Shown here piece by piece: positions 7,504 through 8,029 of a DNA stretch of 8,029 nucleotides. Within the stretch, counting starts at the first letter, position 1; every line of letters starts with the position of its first letter. Both the position numbers and the translations under genes were made by a program. Source of the stretch: Massilia sp. (GTDB lineage Bacteria; Pseudomonadota; Gammaproteobacteria; Burkholderiales; Burkholderiaceae_D); contig DOUW01000140.1 of the NCBI GenBank assembly GCA_003520365.1, positions 417 to 8,445 of the forward strand, written 5' to 3'. Below the pieces are notes generated by a model, which worked only from the letters and a program-made list of their open reading frames with translations, was not told the DNA's origin and did no database searches.

Positions 7504-8029
7504 ATGACCGTCCGCCAGTCCGACGCCCACGCCATTCCCGCTCTACGTGCCCTCGGCTGGGCCGGCTTCCTGCTCGGCTTCGCGCTCGGCGGCTTTTTCG
7601 ACGGCATCCTGCTGCACCAGATCCTGCAGTGGCATCACCTGCTGTCGCTGGTCACGCGCCCGCCCTTCCAGGACATCCGGGTGCAGATCATGGCCGACGG
7701 CCTGTTCCATTTATTGATGTACGTGATCGCGTTCGCCGGACTGTGGAAACTTTGGAAGGGTCGGCACAGCTTCGGCGCCCCGGGCGGCGACCGGCTGCTG
7801 CTGGCGAACGCGGCGATCGGTTTCGGCGCCTGGCACATGATCGACGGCGTGCTCTCGCACTGGATACTCGGCATCCACCGCATCCGCCTCGACAGCGACA
7901 ACGTGCTGTTCTGGGACCTGCTGTGGTTTGTCGTGTTCGGGGTGGCGGTGGCCGCGCTGGGCTGGTGGCTGCGCCGCAGCAATGGCTCGATGAACGGCTC
8001 GGGCACGCTCGGCGGCAAGGCCGGCGCCA
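7504..8029 (+). CDS. DUF2243 family integral membrane protein (open at the right edge)
   Basis: Predicted inner-membrane protein of unknown function, recognised as DUF2243 from the segment GGFFDGILLHQILQWHHL. The ATG at 7504 has AGGAG (7494-7498) five bases upstream. 175 codons are visible with no stop; the conserved part seems complete by about residue 158, after which comes a Gly/Ser-rich tail. Four likely membrane helices lie near residues 17-37, 64-82, 98-118 and 134-156. Conserved-looking Asp and His residues sit at helix ends (D33, H38, H44, D65, H69, H111, D114, H119, H125). Residues 33-44 and 114-125 share a D-G-x-L-x-H-x-I-L-x-x-H pattern, suggesting an internal duplication and a possible metal or haem role, which is inference. 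The neighbour on the other side of the divergent region is icd2; I see no functional tie. Confidence 0.85.
   Translation, partial: MTVRQSDAHAIPALRALGWAGFLLGFALGGFFDGILLHQILQWHHLLSLVTRPPFQDIRVQIMADGLFHLLMYVIAFAGLWKLWKGRHSFGAPGGDRLLLANAAIGFGAWHMIDGVLSHWILGIHRIRLDSDNVLFWDLLWFVVFGVAVAALGWWLRRSNGSMNGSGTLGGKAGA

Noticed and set aside
7635..8018. 127-codon minus-strand frame opposite the DUF2243 gene
   Set aside because: Antisense shadow of a gene with a good ribosome site and recognisable membrane family.

Overview
The window looks like chromosomal DNA of a GC-rich betaproteobacterium, probably of the Oxalobacteraceae (Massilia/Janthinobacterium-like). This is inferred from protein similarity, codon use and the style of the intergenic repeats; there is no rRNA or other direct species marker. 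I see no tRNA, rRNA, CRISPR array, transposase or phage gene.

The gene order, left to right, is clpA (minus, running off the left edge) and clpS (minus), then a CspA-family cold-shock gene (plus), icd for dimeric NADP isocitrate dehydrogenase (minus), rluE 23S rRNA pseudouridine synthase (plus), a second, unrelated monomeric NADP isocitrate dehydrogenase (minus), and a DUF2243 membrane protein (plus, open at the right edge). After the clpS-clpA operon the strand alternates at every gene, so each junction is either a shared divergent promoter region or a convergent terminator region. clpS and clpA overlap by ATGA. The csp/icd junction carries two back-to-back terminators, and the rluE/icd2 junction carries an inverted REP-like repeat pair and a bidirectional terminator.

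Functionally, clpS and clpA supply the N-degron adaptor and unfoldase of the ClpAP protease. Two non-homologous enzymes catalyse the same TCA step, isocitrate to 2-oxoglutarate with NADP. From memory, Pseudomonas aeruginosa has a very similar clpA-clpS-cspD-icd-idh block, and E. coli has cspD divergent from clpS and rluE divergent from icd, so the core is an old conserved neighbourhood and not an island.

The most interesting signal is non-coding. The two isocitrate dehydrogenase genes, whose proteins are unrelated in sequence, carry the same two-part upstream element: a 19-bp near-palindrome (18 of 19 bases identical), a 14 or 15 bp spacer, and a 16-bp block (16 of 16 identical). This points to one regulator co-controlling both isozymes. 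Other points are a structured csp leader, a hairpin and an 11-bp tandem repeat upstream of icd2, a REP/REPIN-like pair, and a clear internal duplication in the DUF2243 protein.
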